Counted from the stretch's first letter, positions 15,302-23,912 are shown. The stretch is 26,018 nucleotides of DNA from DASZOC01 sp035550975 (GCA_035550975.1 DASZOC010000079.1:1-26018); one strand, 5' to 3'. Made by a program: numbers and translations. Notes: generated from the letters alone by a model not told the origin.

Positions 15302-16414
15302 GTGGCGCTCGCGATCGCGGGCGGCCTCGTCGCGTTGACGTGGATGTTCCTCACGGGGCAGATCACGGCTGCCAGCGTGCCGGGTTCGGCCGTCTTCGGC
15401 ACGTGTGGCCAAGGGTTGCGCGAAGGCGGCGACGTCAAGACGCGCGGGGTCCTCATCGGACGCATCGAGACGATCGAGCGTCTCGACAGCGGCGAGTGCA
15501 ACGTCCGTCTGGCGCTCTTCCCCGACAAGGCGGAGCAGGTTCCGGCGAACGTAGCGGCGCAGATCCGCGCCAAGACGATCTTCGGCGAGAAATGGGTCGA
15601 GGTCATCTATCCCGAAGAGCCGTCGGACGAGAAGTTCGCTGCCGGACAAGTCATCGAAGAGACGATCGACCCGTTGGAGGTCGAGACGATCCTTAACACG
15701 GCCTTGCCGATCCTCGATGCGATCGACCCCGAGTATCTCGCAGGGACGCTCGAGGCTCTCGCGGGAGGGTTCGTCGGACACGAGGACGCCGCTATCCGTG
15801 GGATCGAGAGCGGGACCGAGGCGGTGCGCGTGGCCAACGAGAACACCGCGTTGTTCAACAGGGGGATCGACCAGCTCGCGGAGTCGGGCGAGGTCTTGAG
15901 CAGGGTCGACAACGACCTGTTGGACGCGATGGCCAACCTCGATCGCCTGAACGAGTTCACGATCGCGAACGCGGACCTCATCGAGACGAACCTCGACAAA
16001 GCTCCCACGCTGCTGCGTGAGCTATCGAGCCTGTTCGAGACCCGCTTCGGCGACCTCACGCGGATGGTGAACGCGGGCGCGACCGTGATCAGCCTCGTCG
16101 CGGCGCAGAGCGGCGACCTCGACCGTCTATTGAGCGAGCTACCGCGCTTCAACTCGAACTGGATCAGGAACCTCAGTCACGTGTGCCGGTACCGCCAGGC
16201 TCCGAGCGAGCCGGGCAAGTCGATCGGCGACCGCATACCCGGACGCTGCTGGCGAGTCCACAACCTCCTCACGAGCAGCCGCGGGCCGTATGCCCCCGGC
16301 AACGAGCCGCAGCCGGAAAGCTCGGCGTCCTCCGGTTACGCGGCGCTCGGGCTCGACGACCCGACGGAGCTCGAGCGCTTGCTGTTCAGGCCGGCGGTCG
16401 GAGGAGCCCGATGA
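15302..16414 (+). CDS. mceA: MCE-family protein A (start uncertain)
   Basis: The first of six MCE proteins. After a hydrophobic anchor (from GTG 15302: ALAIAGGLVALTWMFL) comes the MlaD/MCE domain (GGDVKTRGVLIGRIE to QVIEETIDP), then a long helical stretch (about residues 110-285) rich in Leu, Asp and Asn that would form the needle of the tunnel, and a C-terminal tail. Two cysteines 20 residues apart lie in the tail (HVCRYRQ and GRCWRV). The GTG start removes the usual basic N-terminus: the same frame is open upstream to a TGA at 15263-15265, reading TRLRHAFVGI. AGGAAGG at 15254-15260 sits just ahead of that region. See the findings for the start problem. Stop overlaps the next ATG (ATGA). Confidence 0.88.
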   Translation: MALAIAGGLVALTWMFLTGQITAASVPGSAVFGTCGQGLREGGDVKTRGVLIGRIETIERLDSGECNVRLALFPDKAEQVPANVAAQIRAKTIFGEKWVEVIYPEEPSDEKFAAGQVIEETIDPLEVETILNTALPILDAIDPEYLAGTLEALAGGFVGHEDAAIRGIESGTEAVRVANENTALFNRGIDQLAESGEVLSRVDNDLLDAMANLDRLNEFTIANADLIETNLDKAPTLLRELSSLFETRFGDLTRMVNAGATVISLVAAQSGDLDRLLSELPRFNSNWIRNLSHVCRYRQAPSEPGKSIGDRIPGRCWRVHNLLTSSRGPYAPGNEPQPESSASSGYAALGLDDPTELERLLFRPAVGGAR

Positions 16415-17385
16415 GAGCGACCGCGATCAAGCTCGCCATCTTCACGGTCTTCACGATCTTGATCACGTTCGCCCTTGCTTCGATCATCGGCAAGCTGTCA
16501 CCCTTCGACGACACGTATCAGGTCAGCGCGCGCTTCACCGATGCCACGGGCATCCTCAACGGTGACCCGGTGAAGATCGCCGGCGTCGACGTCGGCAAGG
16601 TCGTGTCGTTCGAGGTCCAGCAAGGTGAAGCGATCGTCACGATGGAGCTTTCGGGTGACGTCGACCTACCGGAAAACGTGCGAGCGGAGATAGCCTTCCG
16701 CAACCTCCTCGGGCAACGCATCGTGAACCTCGTCCGACCCGACGTTCCTTCTTCGGAACCGCTGGAAGCGGGTGCGACGATCCCGATCCAGAACACGGAG
16801 GGAGCCCTCGACCTGTCGGTCGTGTTCAACAACCTCCGACCCCTCATCCAGTCGACGAACCCGGAAGAGATCAACCTGGTATCGCGGGCGGTGCTCGAGG
16901 TTTTCAAAGGCCGCGAGGGCGACGTAGCGAAGATCCTGGGAAACTTCGCAGAGATCACCGACGAGCTTTCGGCGAAGGACCAGCGTCTCGCGCGGCTCGT
17001 GACGAATCTCGACCGACTCACGCAGGTCCTGAACCGCCAGTCGGGGTCGATCCGATCGGGTGTCGGCCGATTCGGCGAGCTGATGGAATCGCTGGGCGAC
17101 GCCACACCCACCATCGAGCGGGTGGTCGACCAACTGGACACAGCCTCGACGAAGTTCGGCGGGATCCTCGTCCGCAATCGAGCGAATCTCGATCAAGAAC
17201 TGGAAGACCTCGAGACCGTCCTTGCGATCATCGGTGACGAGCTGGGGCCGCTCGATGTGATCGCGAAGAACCTCAAGGAGATCCTGCTTGCGACCGCGCG
17301 GTCGCAGTCCTACGGGAAGTGGTGGAACCTCTACGTCCCGAACTTCTGCCCCGAGGGCGCCGGCACGCTGGCGTGCAACAGGTGA
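16411..17385 (+). CDS. mceB: MCE-family protein B
   Basis: A 324-residue MCE protein. Basic N-terminus MRATAIK, one membrane anchor at about 8-27, then the MCE domain with GDPVKIAGVDVGKVV (about 50-65) and AEIAFRNLLGQRIVNLVRP. The helical region runs from about 140 to 300. Two cysteines near the C-terminus (FCPEGAGTLACNR) are eight residues apart. ATG 16411 overlaps the mceA stop by four bases. As one subunit of the predicted heterohexamer it would line the lipid-conducting tunnel between inner membrane and the cell envelope. Confidence 0.93.
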   Translation: MRATAIKLAIFTVFTILITFALASIIGKLSPFDDTYQVSARFTDATGILNGDPVKIAGVDVGKVVSFEVQQGEAIVTMELSGDVDLPENVRAEIAFRNLLGQRIVNLVRPDVPSSEPLEAGATIPIQNTEGALDLSVVFNNLRPLIQSTNPEEINLVSRAVLEVFKGREGDVAKILGNFAEITDELSAKDQRLARLVTNLDRLTQVLNRQSGSIRSGVGRFGELMESLGDATPTIERVVDQLDTASTKFGGILVRNRANLDQELEDLETVLAIIGDELGPLDVIAKNLKEILLATARSQSYGKWWNLYVPNFCPEGAGTLACNR

Positions 17386-17389
17386 CCGC

Positions 17390-18367
17390 ATGAGCATCAA
17401 GAACTTCCGCGAGCGTTCGCCGATCCTGATCGGGATCGTCTCGATCCTCGCGCTCGCAGCGGGAACGACCTTCGCATTCTCGATCGACAAGCTTCCGGCG
17501 TTGAAGAACGCATACGAGATCGAGGGAGAGTTCCGCGATGCAGCAGGGCTGAAGACCGAGAACCAGGTCCGGGTCGCCGGCATCAAGGTCGGAACCGTCT
17601 CGCGCATCGAGCTCGACGGTGACAAGGTCGTCGTCGCTATGGAGATCGACAACGGGATCCGCATACCCGACGACGCGTTCGCCGAGATCAAGCTGGCAAC
17701 GTTGCTGGGTACGAAGTTCGTCGACATCGAGGCGAAAGGCGGCGGGCCGTTCCTCGAAGCGGGCGACGTCATCGGCATCGAGAACACGTCGATCCCGTAC
17801 GAGATCTATCAGGCGTCGAATCAGGGGACGAACGTCCTCGAAGAGCTCGACGGGCCCGCTCTGAACGATGCGATCGCACAGCTCGCGAAGCTGGTCGAGA
17901 CCTCGAAAGAGGAGCTGGGCGCGGCGTTGAGCGGGTTGAACGAGCTCGGCGCGGGGCTGAATGCGAAGGACGAGGACCTCAGGAGCTTGCTCGCCGGCGC
18001 GGGCGAGCTAACCGACCTCTTAGCGGACGAGGGTGACGAGATCAACCGGTTGATCGCCGAATCCGACCTGGTGCTCGGGGTGCTCGCGCGCAAACGTGAA
18101 GACGTGCAGTCGCTGTTGGAGGCGACGAGGTTGATGTCCGGACAACTCGCCGACCTGCTGCGCGACAACCGCGCCAACGTCGACGGGATCCTCAAGGAGC
18201 TGCATCGGGCGCTCGTGGTGCTGGAAGCGAACGTCGAGCACCTCGATGTCGCGATGGAGTACGCGGGACCGTCGGCGCGCTACTTCGGGTCGATCTTCCA
18301 GCAAGGCAGGTGGGGCGACATCTACTCGTGCGGACTCGTCCTCTCCCCCACGTGCGAGGAGGGCTGA
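17390..18367 (+). CDS. mceC: MCE-family protein C
   Basis: A 325-residue MCE protein. MSIKNFRERS is a basic N-terminus followed by an anchor at about 11-30; the MCE domain includes ENQVRVAGIKVGTVS and AEIKLATLLGTKFVDIEAKG. The helical needle region runs from about 150 to 300. The C-terminus carries a cysteine pair seven residues apart (YSCGLVLSPTCEEG). ATG 17390 follows the mceB stop by four bases. The stop overlaps the next start by one base. Confidence 0.93.
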   Translation: MSIKNFRERSPILIGIVSILALAAGTTFAFSIDKLPALKNAYEIEGEFRDAAGLKTENQVRVAGIKVGTVSRIELDGDKVVVAMEIDNGIRIPDDAFAEIKLATLLGTKFVDIEAKGGGPFLEAGDVIGIENTSIPYEIYQASNQGTNVLEELDGPALNDAIAQLAKLVETSKEELGAALSGLNELGAGLNAKDEDLRSLLAGAGELTDLLADEGDEINRLIAESDLVLGVLARKREDVQSLLEATRLMSGQLADLLRDNRANVDGILKELHRALVVLEANVEHLDVAMEYAGPSARYFGSIFQQGRWGDIYSCGLVLSPTCEEG

Positions 18368-19809
18368 TGCAGCGATTCATCAAGCCGCTCGCCATCGTCG
18401 TCGCGCTGCTCCTCGCGGGCGGGGGCGCAGGCCTCGTCCTCCGCTCCGACCGAACCGGCACGTACCGGATCACGGCGTACTTCGAGAAAGCGATCGGGCT
18501 CTTCCCCAACTCCGACGTCACGATCCTGGGCGTCCCGGTCGGAACGGTCACGCGCATCGAACCGGAGGGTTCGAGGGTCAAGGTCGTGTTGGAGGTCTCG
18601 GACGAACACGAAGTGCCGGCGGATGCGTTCGCTCAGATCGTCCCGATATCGGTGATCGCCGACCGCTTCGTACAGCTGCACCCTCCGTATACCGGCGGGC
18701 CCGTGATGGAAGACGGAACGGTCCTCGACACCGATCGCACGCAGATCCCCGCCGAGCTCGACGACGTCTTCAAGCAGCTGAAGAAGCTGCTTGAAGCGAT
18801 CGAGCCCGGAGAGGAAGGCGAGCCGGGCGCCCTCGGCGAGTTGATCGTCCAGCTGGACGATGCACTGAGGGATCGCGAAACGGACCTCAAAGGAGCGGTC
18901 ACGAACACCGCGCAACTCACCGGGACGTTGGCCGATGCTCAAACCGACCTGTCCGACCTCCTCGTGAACCTCGACCGGCTGTTCGGGAAGCTAGCGCAGC
19001 GCGCCGGCACGATCGGGAGTCTCAACCAGAACTTCGCGATCGTCATGTCGACCTTGGCGGAGAGCCGCTCCGACCTCGAGGCGACCCTCGCGAACCTCGG
19101 GGACATGACGGGCGAGATCGGGCGCGTCCTGCGATCGAACCGCGAGCGACTGGGAACCGACCTCGCGCTCGCGTCAAGGGTGCTCGACACGCTGCTCCAG
19201 AACCGAGCTTCGGTCGAGGAATCGCTGTCGTGGTTGCCGGTCGTCGCGATTGGGCTGAGCAATGCCTACAACCCGGACCACGACGACATCGATGTTCGCG
19301 ACAACGCGGCCGCGCGCTTGAAGTGCGACATCCTGGACGAGCTTCCGGACAACCCCGTGAAGGACGCGTTCGAGCAGCTGTGCCGCGAGCACACGGGAGA
19401 GCCTCCTCCGGACGCGCAGGACGCGCAGGTCGCGCCCGAAGCCGACGAGCGGGAGCCGCGGAGCTGCCGCGAGGGCGTACGGAAGGTGAAGCGTCAGCTG
19501 CACAGGCTCGAGCGCGTCGACCTGCCGGCCTCGGTCCTCGACGACGTCGTCAAGCCGTTGAAGAAGAAGCTGCGCAAGCTCGCGAGGGAGTGCAAAGAGC
19601 TGGGCAAGGCGATAGAGGATCCGGGAGCGCTCCTGGACGAGCTCAGCGACGACATCGGAGGGATCCCGTCGCTCGAGGAACCCCCCGATGACGCTGCGAG
19701 CCTGACGGGCAACGCCGCGGGACCGACGATCGTTCCGCCGTCCTCCAGCGGTGGTGGCTTCCGCCGGTGGCTCGCCGGTTTCTTCAGCTTCCTGGGTGGG
19801 TCCTCGTGA
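18367..19809 (+). CDS. mceD: MCE-family protein D, long C-terminal tail
   Basis: A 480-residue MCE protein, the longest of the six. MQRFIKP and an anchor at about 7-25 are followed by the MCE domain (NSDVTILGVPVGTVT, AQIVPISVIADRFVQLHP) and a helical needle to about residue 305. The tail of about 165 residues is distinctive: a cysteine pair 18 residues apart (LKCDILDE and EQLCREH), a Pro/Ala/Glu-rich linker, a Lys/Arg-rich helix (VVKPLKKKLRKLARE), and a final Ser/Gly segment with a hydrophobic end FRRWLAGFFSFLG. Such long, low-complexity tails occur in some mycobacterial Mce proteins and probably project into the envelope. ATG 18367 overlaps the mceC stop by one base. Confidence 0.92.
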   Translation: MQRFIKPLAIVVALLLAGGGAGLVLRSDRTGTYRITAYFEKAIGLFPNSDVTILGVPVGTVTRIEPEGSRVKVVLEVSDEHEVPADAFAQIVPISVIADRFVQLHPPYTGGPVMEDGTVLDTDRTQIPAELDDVFKQLKKLLEAIEPGEEGEPGALGELIVQLDDALRDRETDLKGAVTNTAQLTGTLADAQTDLSDLLVNLDRLFGKLAQRAGTIGSLNQNFAIVMSTLAESRSDLEATLANLGDMTGEIGRVLRSNRERLGTDLALASRVLDTLLQNRASVEESLSWLPVVAIGLSNAYNPDHDDIDVRDNAAARLKCDILDELPDNPVKDAFEQLCREHTGEPPPDAQDAQVAPEADEREPRSCREGVRKVKRQLHRLERVDLPASVLDDVVKPLKKKLRKLARECKELGKAIEDPGALLDELSDDIGGIPSLEEPPDDAASLTGNAAGPTIVPPSSSGGGFRRWLAGFFSFLGGSS

Positions 19810-20867
19810 TGCGCCGGCTGGTGCTGCGCGCCGTTGCGGGCGGCGTCGCCATGGCGCTGCTGTCTTCGTGCGCGGTGTTGGGGTTCCCGATGCCGTGCTC
19901 GGGGATCGAGATCATCGCGAACTTCGAGCAGGTAGGTGACCTGGTCGAGAACTCGAACGTGCAGTCGTCCGACGTCGAGATCGGAATGGTCCAGAAGATC
20001 GAGCTCGATGGATGGGAAGCGCAGGTCACGATGTGCCTGGACGAGGAAGAGCAGATCCCGCGCGACTCGAAGGCGGTCGTGCGGACGACGTCGCTGCTGG
20101 GCGAGAAGTTCATCGACCTCCAGCCACAGTCGGACGGCGCGCCGTTCCTGTCCGACGGCGACATCCTCGACAGCGACGAGACGGATAAGGCTGCCGAGCT
20201 CGAAGACGTGTTTGCGAAGCTGGCCGGTGTCCTCGGAACGGGCAACCTGGAGCAGATCAACCGCTTCACCTCCGCGCAGGCGCGCATCCTCGACGGTCAC
20301 GCCACCGAGCTACGTCAAGTCCTGGTGGATCTCCGCGAGTTCACGGACGTTCTCGCCGACCGCAAGGGCCAGCTCGGGCGTGCGGTCGACAACCTCGATT
20401 CGGTCGCTCGTACGCTGCTGGACCAGTCACCCGTGCTGGAACGGTTCCTGCAGTCGTTCGCCCGTTCGTCGGAGATCCTCGCAGAGCAGAAGAACGGGTT
20501 GCGCGACCTGTTGTTCTCGCTCGACCGCTTCACGAACATCTCCGTACAGCTCCTCGACCAGACGGAGGCGGGCCTGAACGAGCAGTTCGCCGACCTGCGC
20601 CCCGTGTTGAGGACGTTGGTCGCCAACAGCGCGAACCTGCACGCGACGCTCAAGACACTGGCGACGTTCAGCCGGTACTTCCCGGAAACGATGCCCGGCG
20701 ACTACCTGCAACTCGACGTGTGCCAGGCAGGCGAGGGCGACTTCGGGCCGGGCGACGAGTGTCCGCAGGCGATAGGCAACGACGACCCCGATGCACCCGC
20801 GAGGACGTCACAGAACGCGAACGGCGCCGAGATGATCCTGATGCAGCCCCTTGGAGGTAGTCGGTGA
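19809..20867 (+). CDS. mceE: MCE-family lipoprotein E
   Basis: A 352-residue MCE protein that is a predicted lipoprotein: MRRLVLRAVAGG, a hydrophobic core and the lipobox LSSC with Cys21. This is the expected trait of the fifth gene (MceE, LprK in M. tuberculosis). The MCE domain is atypical where its siblings have a (V/I)xxGxxxG-type loop: it reads NVQSSDVEIGMVQ. A helical needle follows from about 125 to 295, with a cysteine pair 12 residues apart in the tail (DVCQAGEGDFGPGDECPQ). ATG 19809 overlaps the mceD stop by one base; a GTG directly before it is possible. Confidence 0.93.
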   Translation: MRRLVLRAVAGGVAMALLSSCAVLGFPMPCSGIEIIANFEQVGDLVENSNVQSSDVEIGMVQKIELDGWEAQVTMCLDEEEQIPRDSKAVVRTTSLLGEKFIDLQPQSDGAPFLSDGDILDSDETDKAAELEDVFAKLAGVLGTGNLEQINRFTSAQARILDGHATELRQVLVDLREFTDVLADRKGQLGRAVDNLDSVARTLLDQSPVLERFLQSFARSSEILAEQKNGLRDLLFSLDRFTNISVQLLDQTEAGLNEQFADLRPVLRTLVANSANLHATLKTLATFSRYFPETMPGDYLQLDVCQAGEGDFGPGDECPQAIGNDDPDAPARTSQNANGAEMILMQPLGGSR

Positions 20868-22075
20868 ACATCAATCCGAAGACGCGCGTCAGGATCAACC
20901 TGATCGCGTTCTTCGTCCTCGGGCTCGGCCTGTCTTACGCGATGGCCAACCACGTCCTGACCGTGCTCCAGGACCGTTACTCGGTCAACGCGATCTTCCC
21001 GGACGCGGGTGGTGTCTTTACGAACCAAGAGGTCACCTACCGCGGCGTGACCGTCGGACAGGTCGGCCGGCTGGACGTCGTCGAGGAAGGGGTTCAGATC
21101 GAGCTCCTCATAAACAGTGAGACGAAGATCCCGCGCGAGGACGTCGAGGCGCGCGTGATGTTCAAGAGCGCGGTCGGAGAGCAGTTCGTAGACCTGTTGC
21201 CGGCCGAGGACGGCGAGCCGTACCTGGAGCATGGCGACACGATCCCGATCAGCCAGACGAGCATCCCGGTCAGCACCCAGGAGCTGCTCACGACACTCGA
21301 GGCCGTCCTGCGCGGCGTCCCGCCCGAGGCGCTCGAGGGCGCGATCGACGCGTTGGGAGCGGGGCTGACGGGCACGGGCCCGGATATCGCGACGATCCTC
21401 GAATCGACGGCCGACCTCGCCGAGCTGTTCGCTCGCCGCGCCCCAGAGTTCGAAGCGATCCTCCGCAACGGGACCAGGGTCGGCAGCGCGTTCCTCGCAT
21501 CGAAGGAGGATTTCGTGACCGCGATCCGGCAGCTCGTCGCGGTGAGCGAGTCCTTGTCGGTCAGCACGGGCAACCTCGAGAGGCTCCTGCGCAACACGAA
21601 CATGACGTCCGACGAGGCGATCGCGCTCCTGCGCGAAGACAGGGAAGCGGTGCACAGCTTCCTCACCAAGTTCGCCGAAGTCAACGCTCTGCAGGCACAG
21701 CACGTCGACGACATCAGCCGGATCCTGAACCACCTCCCGACCGCTCTGGCCTCGGTGAACAAGTCGTTCGAGCCTTCTACGGGACTCGTCCGGTTCGGAC
21801 TCATCGGCGAGCCTGCCAGCGCGTCGTGCAGCTACGGAAGCGAGCGCAGAGGGCCTAGCGACCGCGGCCCCCGGCGGCCACCCAAGAACCTCCGCTGCGA
21901 AACGCCGGGCGACCAGCAGCGGTCATCGGGCGGTCGCGGACCGGCGGCAGCACCCGGCGACGTCGCCACGACGGGTCTGCTCGGCGGGCTCGGAGATACC
22001 GATCGGGCCGCGCCCGGCCTGCCCGCGCGCATGTCGGACTGGTCGTGGACGCTGTTCTACCTGCACGGGGTCTGA
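20864..22075 (+). CDS. mceF: MCE-family protein F
   Basis: A 403-residue MCE protein. MNINPKTRVRIN is basic and precedes an anchor at about 13-32. The MCE domain has NQEVTYRGVTVGQVG and ARVMFKSAVGEQFVDLLP. The helical needle runs from about 145 to 300. The tail is Pro/Arg/Gly-rich, with a cysteine pair 22 residues apart (ASCSYGSE and LRCETPGD), and ends WSWTLFYLHGV. GTG 20864 shares bases with the mceE stop (GTGA), with TTGGAGG just upstream. It is the last of the six tunnel subunits. Confidence 0.93.
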   Translation: MNINPKTRVRINLIAFFVLGLGLSYAMANHVLTVLQDRYSVNAIFPDAGGVFTNQEVTYRGVTVGQVGRLDVVEEGVQIELLINSETKIPREDVEARVMFKSAVGEQFVDLLPAEDGEPYLEHGDTIPISQTSIPVSTQELLTTLEAVLRGVPPEALEGAIDALGAGLTGTGPDIATILESTADLAELFARRAPEFEAILRNGTRVGSAFLASKEDFVTAIRQLVAVSESLSVSTGNLERLLRNTNMTSDEAIALLREDREAVHSFLTKFAEVNALQAQHVDDISRILNHLPTALASVNKSFEPSTGLVRFGLIGEPASASCSYGSERRGPSDRGPRRPPKNLRCETPGDQQRSSGGRGPAAAPGDVATTGLLGGLGDTDRAAPGLPARMSDWSWTLFYLHGV

Positions 22076-22098
22076 GCTCGACCCGAGCTCGCCACTCC

Positions 22099-22104
22099 TA
22101 GGAT
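22099..22104 (+). promoter_or_regulatory. Leaderless -10 box TAGGAT before the Mce-associated gene
   Basis: TAGGAT (TANNNT) is followed by exactly six bases and the ATG at 22111. The gene may therefore be transcribed on its own as well as from the mce operon, whose last stop is 23 bases upstream of this box. Confidence 0.4.
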
Positions 22105-22110
22105 GAAGTG

Positions 22111-22821
22111 ATGGAAGAGCGCGCGCGCGAGGACGAGCTGGGCGGTGACCTTCCCGTCGATCGTGAGACCCCGGGTGGTTACGGCGTCGCGTCGTCGGGG
22201 GCCGCGGCGTCACACACCGAAGGCGAACCGACCCGCGCCGTGCGAGGCGGTACCGCTACGTCTGCTACCGAACCTGCACCGGCCGCGCCGCGTGCAGGTG
22301 CGCTCAAGGTCCCCCTGCTGGTCGCCGCGCTCGTCGTCACCACGATCTCGGCCGCGGTGTTCGCGACGCTGTACCTGACGCAGGAGACGTCGCCGACAGA
22401 AGTCAGCGACGTGCTCGCGGACGAAGCACCCGAGGTGCGGGATACCGCAACCCGCGTCGCGAACCTGTTGTTGAACTACGACTCCACGAACCTGGAAGCG
22501 GTATCCCAACAGATGCTGGAGGTCGCCACCGGCAATTTCCGCGAACAGTACGAAGAGGTGCTCGCACAAGGTGGTGGACTCGGCACGGCGCTCGAGGAAG
22601 CCTCTGCCTCGTCGCGCGGCGAGATCCTCGAGGGCCCGGACGTCTATTTCAACAGCGCGTCGGAAGCGATCGCGATCACGCACGTCACGCAGACGGCACA
22701 GTCGAATACGAACCCGGGCGGCTCGACGATCGACTACATCCTCAAGATCACGTTGATCGACACGTCCGAAGGAGGATGGAAAGCCGATCGTGTGGAGGTG
22801 TTGAGCACGCAGCAGGTCTAG
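22111..22821 (+). CDS. Mce-associated membrane protein (Mas-like)
   Basis: A 236-residue single-pass membrane protein. The first 65 residues are charged, then Ala/Pro/Thr-rich and probably disordered; one membrane segment lies at about 67-89 (VPLLVAALVVTTISAAVFATLY); the outer domain of about 145 residues has NTF2/SnoaL-like spacing (TATRVANLLLNYD, NFREQYEEVL, AITHVTQTAQ, DYILKITLIDT). Position directly after mceF and this layout match the Mas/MceH-type accessory proteins of actinobacterial mce loci. Mycobacterial operons usually carry two or more; here only one is seen. GTG 22108 is an alternative start; ATG 22111 is preferred because of the TAGGAT box six bases upstream. Confidence 0.8.
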   Translation: MEERAREDELGGDLPVDRETPGGYGVASSGAAASHTEGEPTRAVRGGTATSATEPAPAAPRAGALKVPLLVAALVVTTISAAVFATLYLTQETSPTEVSDVLADEAPEVRDTATRVANLLLNYDSTNLEAVSQQMLEVATGNFREQYEEVLAQGGGLGTALEEASASSRGEILEGPDVYFNSASEAIAITHVTQTAQSNTNPGGSTIDYILKITLIDTSEGGWKADRVEVLSTQQV

Positions 22822-23835
22822 CTACGCGGCACGCGTCCCGAACGTCTCGACGATCGCGGTGTAGTTCTCCATCATCCGTCCAGGCTCCGGCCCGTACCAC
22901 GGTCCCGCGCACATCAGGCGGTCGGCGGACGCACCCCACTCGTCTGCCTTCTGCTTGCACTCGCCGGCAGGTCCCGCGATCGCCATAGCGTCGCAAAGCT
23001 CGTCGTCTATGAGCTCGATCATGCGTTCCTTGTCCTTGGCATCGAGCGCCGCTCGGAGGTCGGGGACGATATGCGCCTTCCCGTGGAGCTCGAGGATCGG
23101 GCTGTAGGTGCGCGTGGTCGCGTAGAACGCGATCTGCAGTTTCACTTCGCGGCGCGCGAGGTCGACGTCGTCGGAGATCGAGATCAACCAGTCCGCGCTG
23201 ATGCTGCACTCGTCCGGCTTCCGTCCGGCGCGCTCAGCCCCTTCGGCCACGGCAGGTCGGATGACCTCTTCGATGTAGAGCGGCGATGCGATCGGGTGCG
23301 CCAGCAACCCGTCGGCGACCTCGCCGCAGGTCCGCGCCATGATCTTGCCAACCGCTGCGAAGTAGATCGGGACGTCCCGCGGCGGAGGGTTCCTCCTCGC
23401 CCCGAATACGGGACGCGTCACGGTGTAGAAGCGGCCCTCGTGGACGACGTCGTCGCCACGGTTCGCCGCCCACACGGTGCGCATCACCTGTGCGTACTCC
23501 TTCATCTTGGGCGCGGGATGCTCGAACCGGACCGAGAAGCGCTCTTCGTTTATCCGCTTGACCTGGGTGCCGAGGCCGATGATGAACCGGCCTCCCGACA
23601 GCTCGTCGAGATCCGACGTCTCCATCGCGGTGATCGTCGGGGAACGCGGGAACGCCAGCGCGATCGAGGTGCCGACCTTGATCTTCGACGTTGCCTGTAT
23701 CGCTACGGCCGCCGTGATGAACGCGGTGGTCGTCGTCTCTGCGGCCCAGCAGGACTCGAAACCGGCGTCCTCGACCATCTTCGCCATCGGGCCGATCATC
23801 GACATCGGGCCGCCGATCCCTATCCCGTAATCCAT
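22822..23835 (-). CDS. LLM-class F420-dependent oxidoreductase
   Basis: A 337-residue TIM-barrel protein of the luciferase-like monooxygenase family, F420-dependent branch. Landmarks are the N-terminal MDYGIGIGG, AEDAGFESCWAAET-like segment near 21-34, TSIALAFPRSP near 57, the family block LDELSGGRFIIGLGTQVKR near 76-94, and VPIYFAAVGKIMARTCGEVADG near 158-179. Members use reduced or oxidised cofactor F420 to act on alcohols, aldehydes or ring ketones; the exact substrate is unknown. ATG 23835 has TATAGT nine bases upstream. The stop abuts the stop of the Mce-associated gene with no base between. It may work on imported lipid, but the adjacency is convergent and is weak evidence. Confidence 0.88.
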   Translation of the reverse strand: MDYGIGIGGPMSMIGPMAKMVEDAGFESCWAAETTTTAFITAAVAIQATSKIKVGTSIALAFPRSPTITAMETSDLDELSGGRFIIGLGTQVKRINEERFSVRFEHPAPKMKEYAQVMRTVWAANRGDDVVHEGRFYTVTRPVFGARRNPPPRDVPIYFAAVGKIMARTCGEVADGLLAHPIASPLYIEEVIRPAVAEGAERAGRKPDECSISADWLISISDDVDLARREVKLQIAFYATTRTYSPILELHGKAHIVPDLRAALDAKDKERMIELIDDELCDAMAIAGPAGECKQKADEWGASADRLMCAGPWYGPEPGRMMENYTAIVETFGTRAA

Positions 23836-23844
23836 AGGCGTCGG

Positions 23845-23850
23845 ACTATA
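23845..23850 (-). promoter_or_regulatory. Candidate -10 box TATAGT for the LLM oxidoreductase
   Basis: On the minus strand TATAGT lies nine bases before ATG 23835. The leader would be very short, with no room for a ribosome-binding site. Confidence 0.4.
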
Positions 23851-23906
23851 GCCGTCGGCACCTGACGGCCCGGCGGAGCGAGGCTCGCGTCGGCCCCGGC
23901 ATTGTG

Positions 23907-23912
23907 TACATT
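23907..23912 (+). promoter_or_regulatory. Candidate -10 box TACATT for the carbinolamine dehydratase
   Basis: TACATT fits TANNNT and would give a leader of about 30 bases that contains the AGGAGG ribosome site before GTG 23950. It contrasts with the leaderless genes nearby. Confidence 0.4.

Noticed and set aside
15785..16110. Repeat-like Asp/Leu/Asn patterns in the MCE helical regions as tandem repeats
   Set aside because: They are the normal heptad-like composition of the MCE needle helices, not nucleotide repeats.
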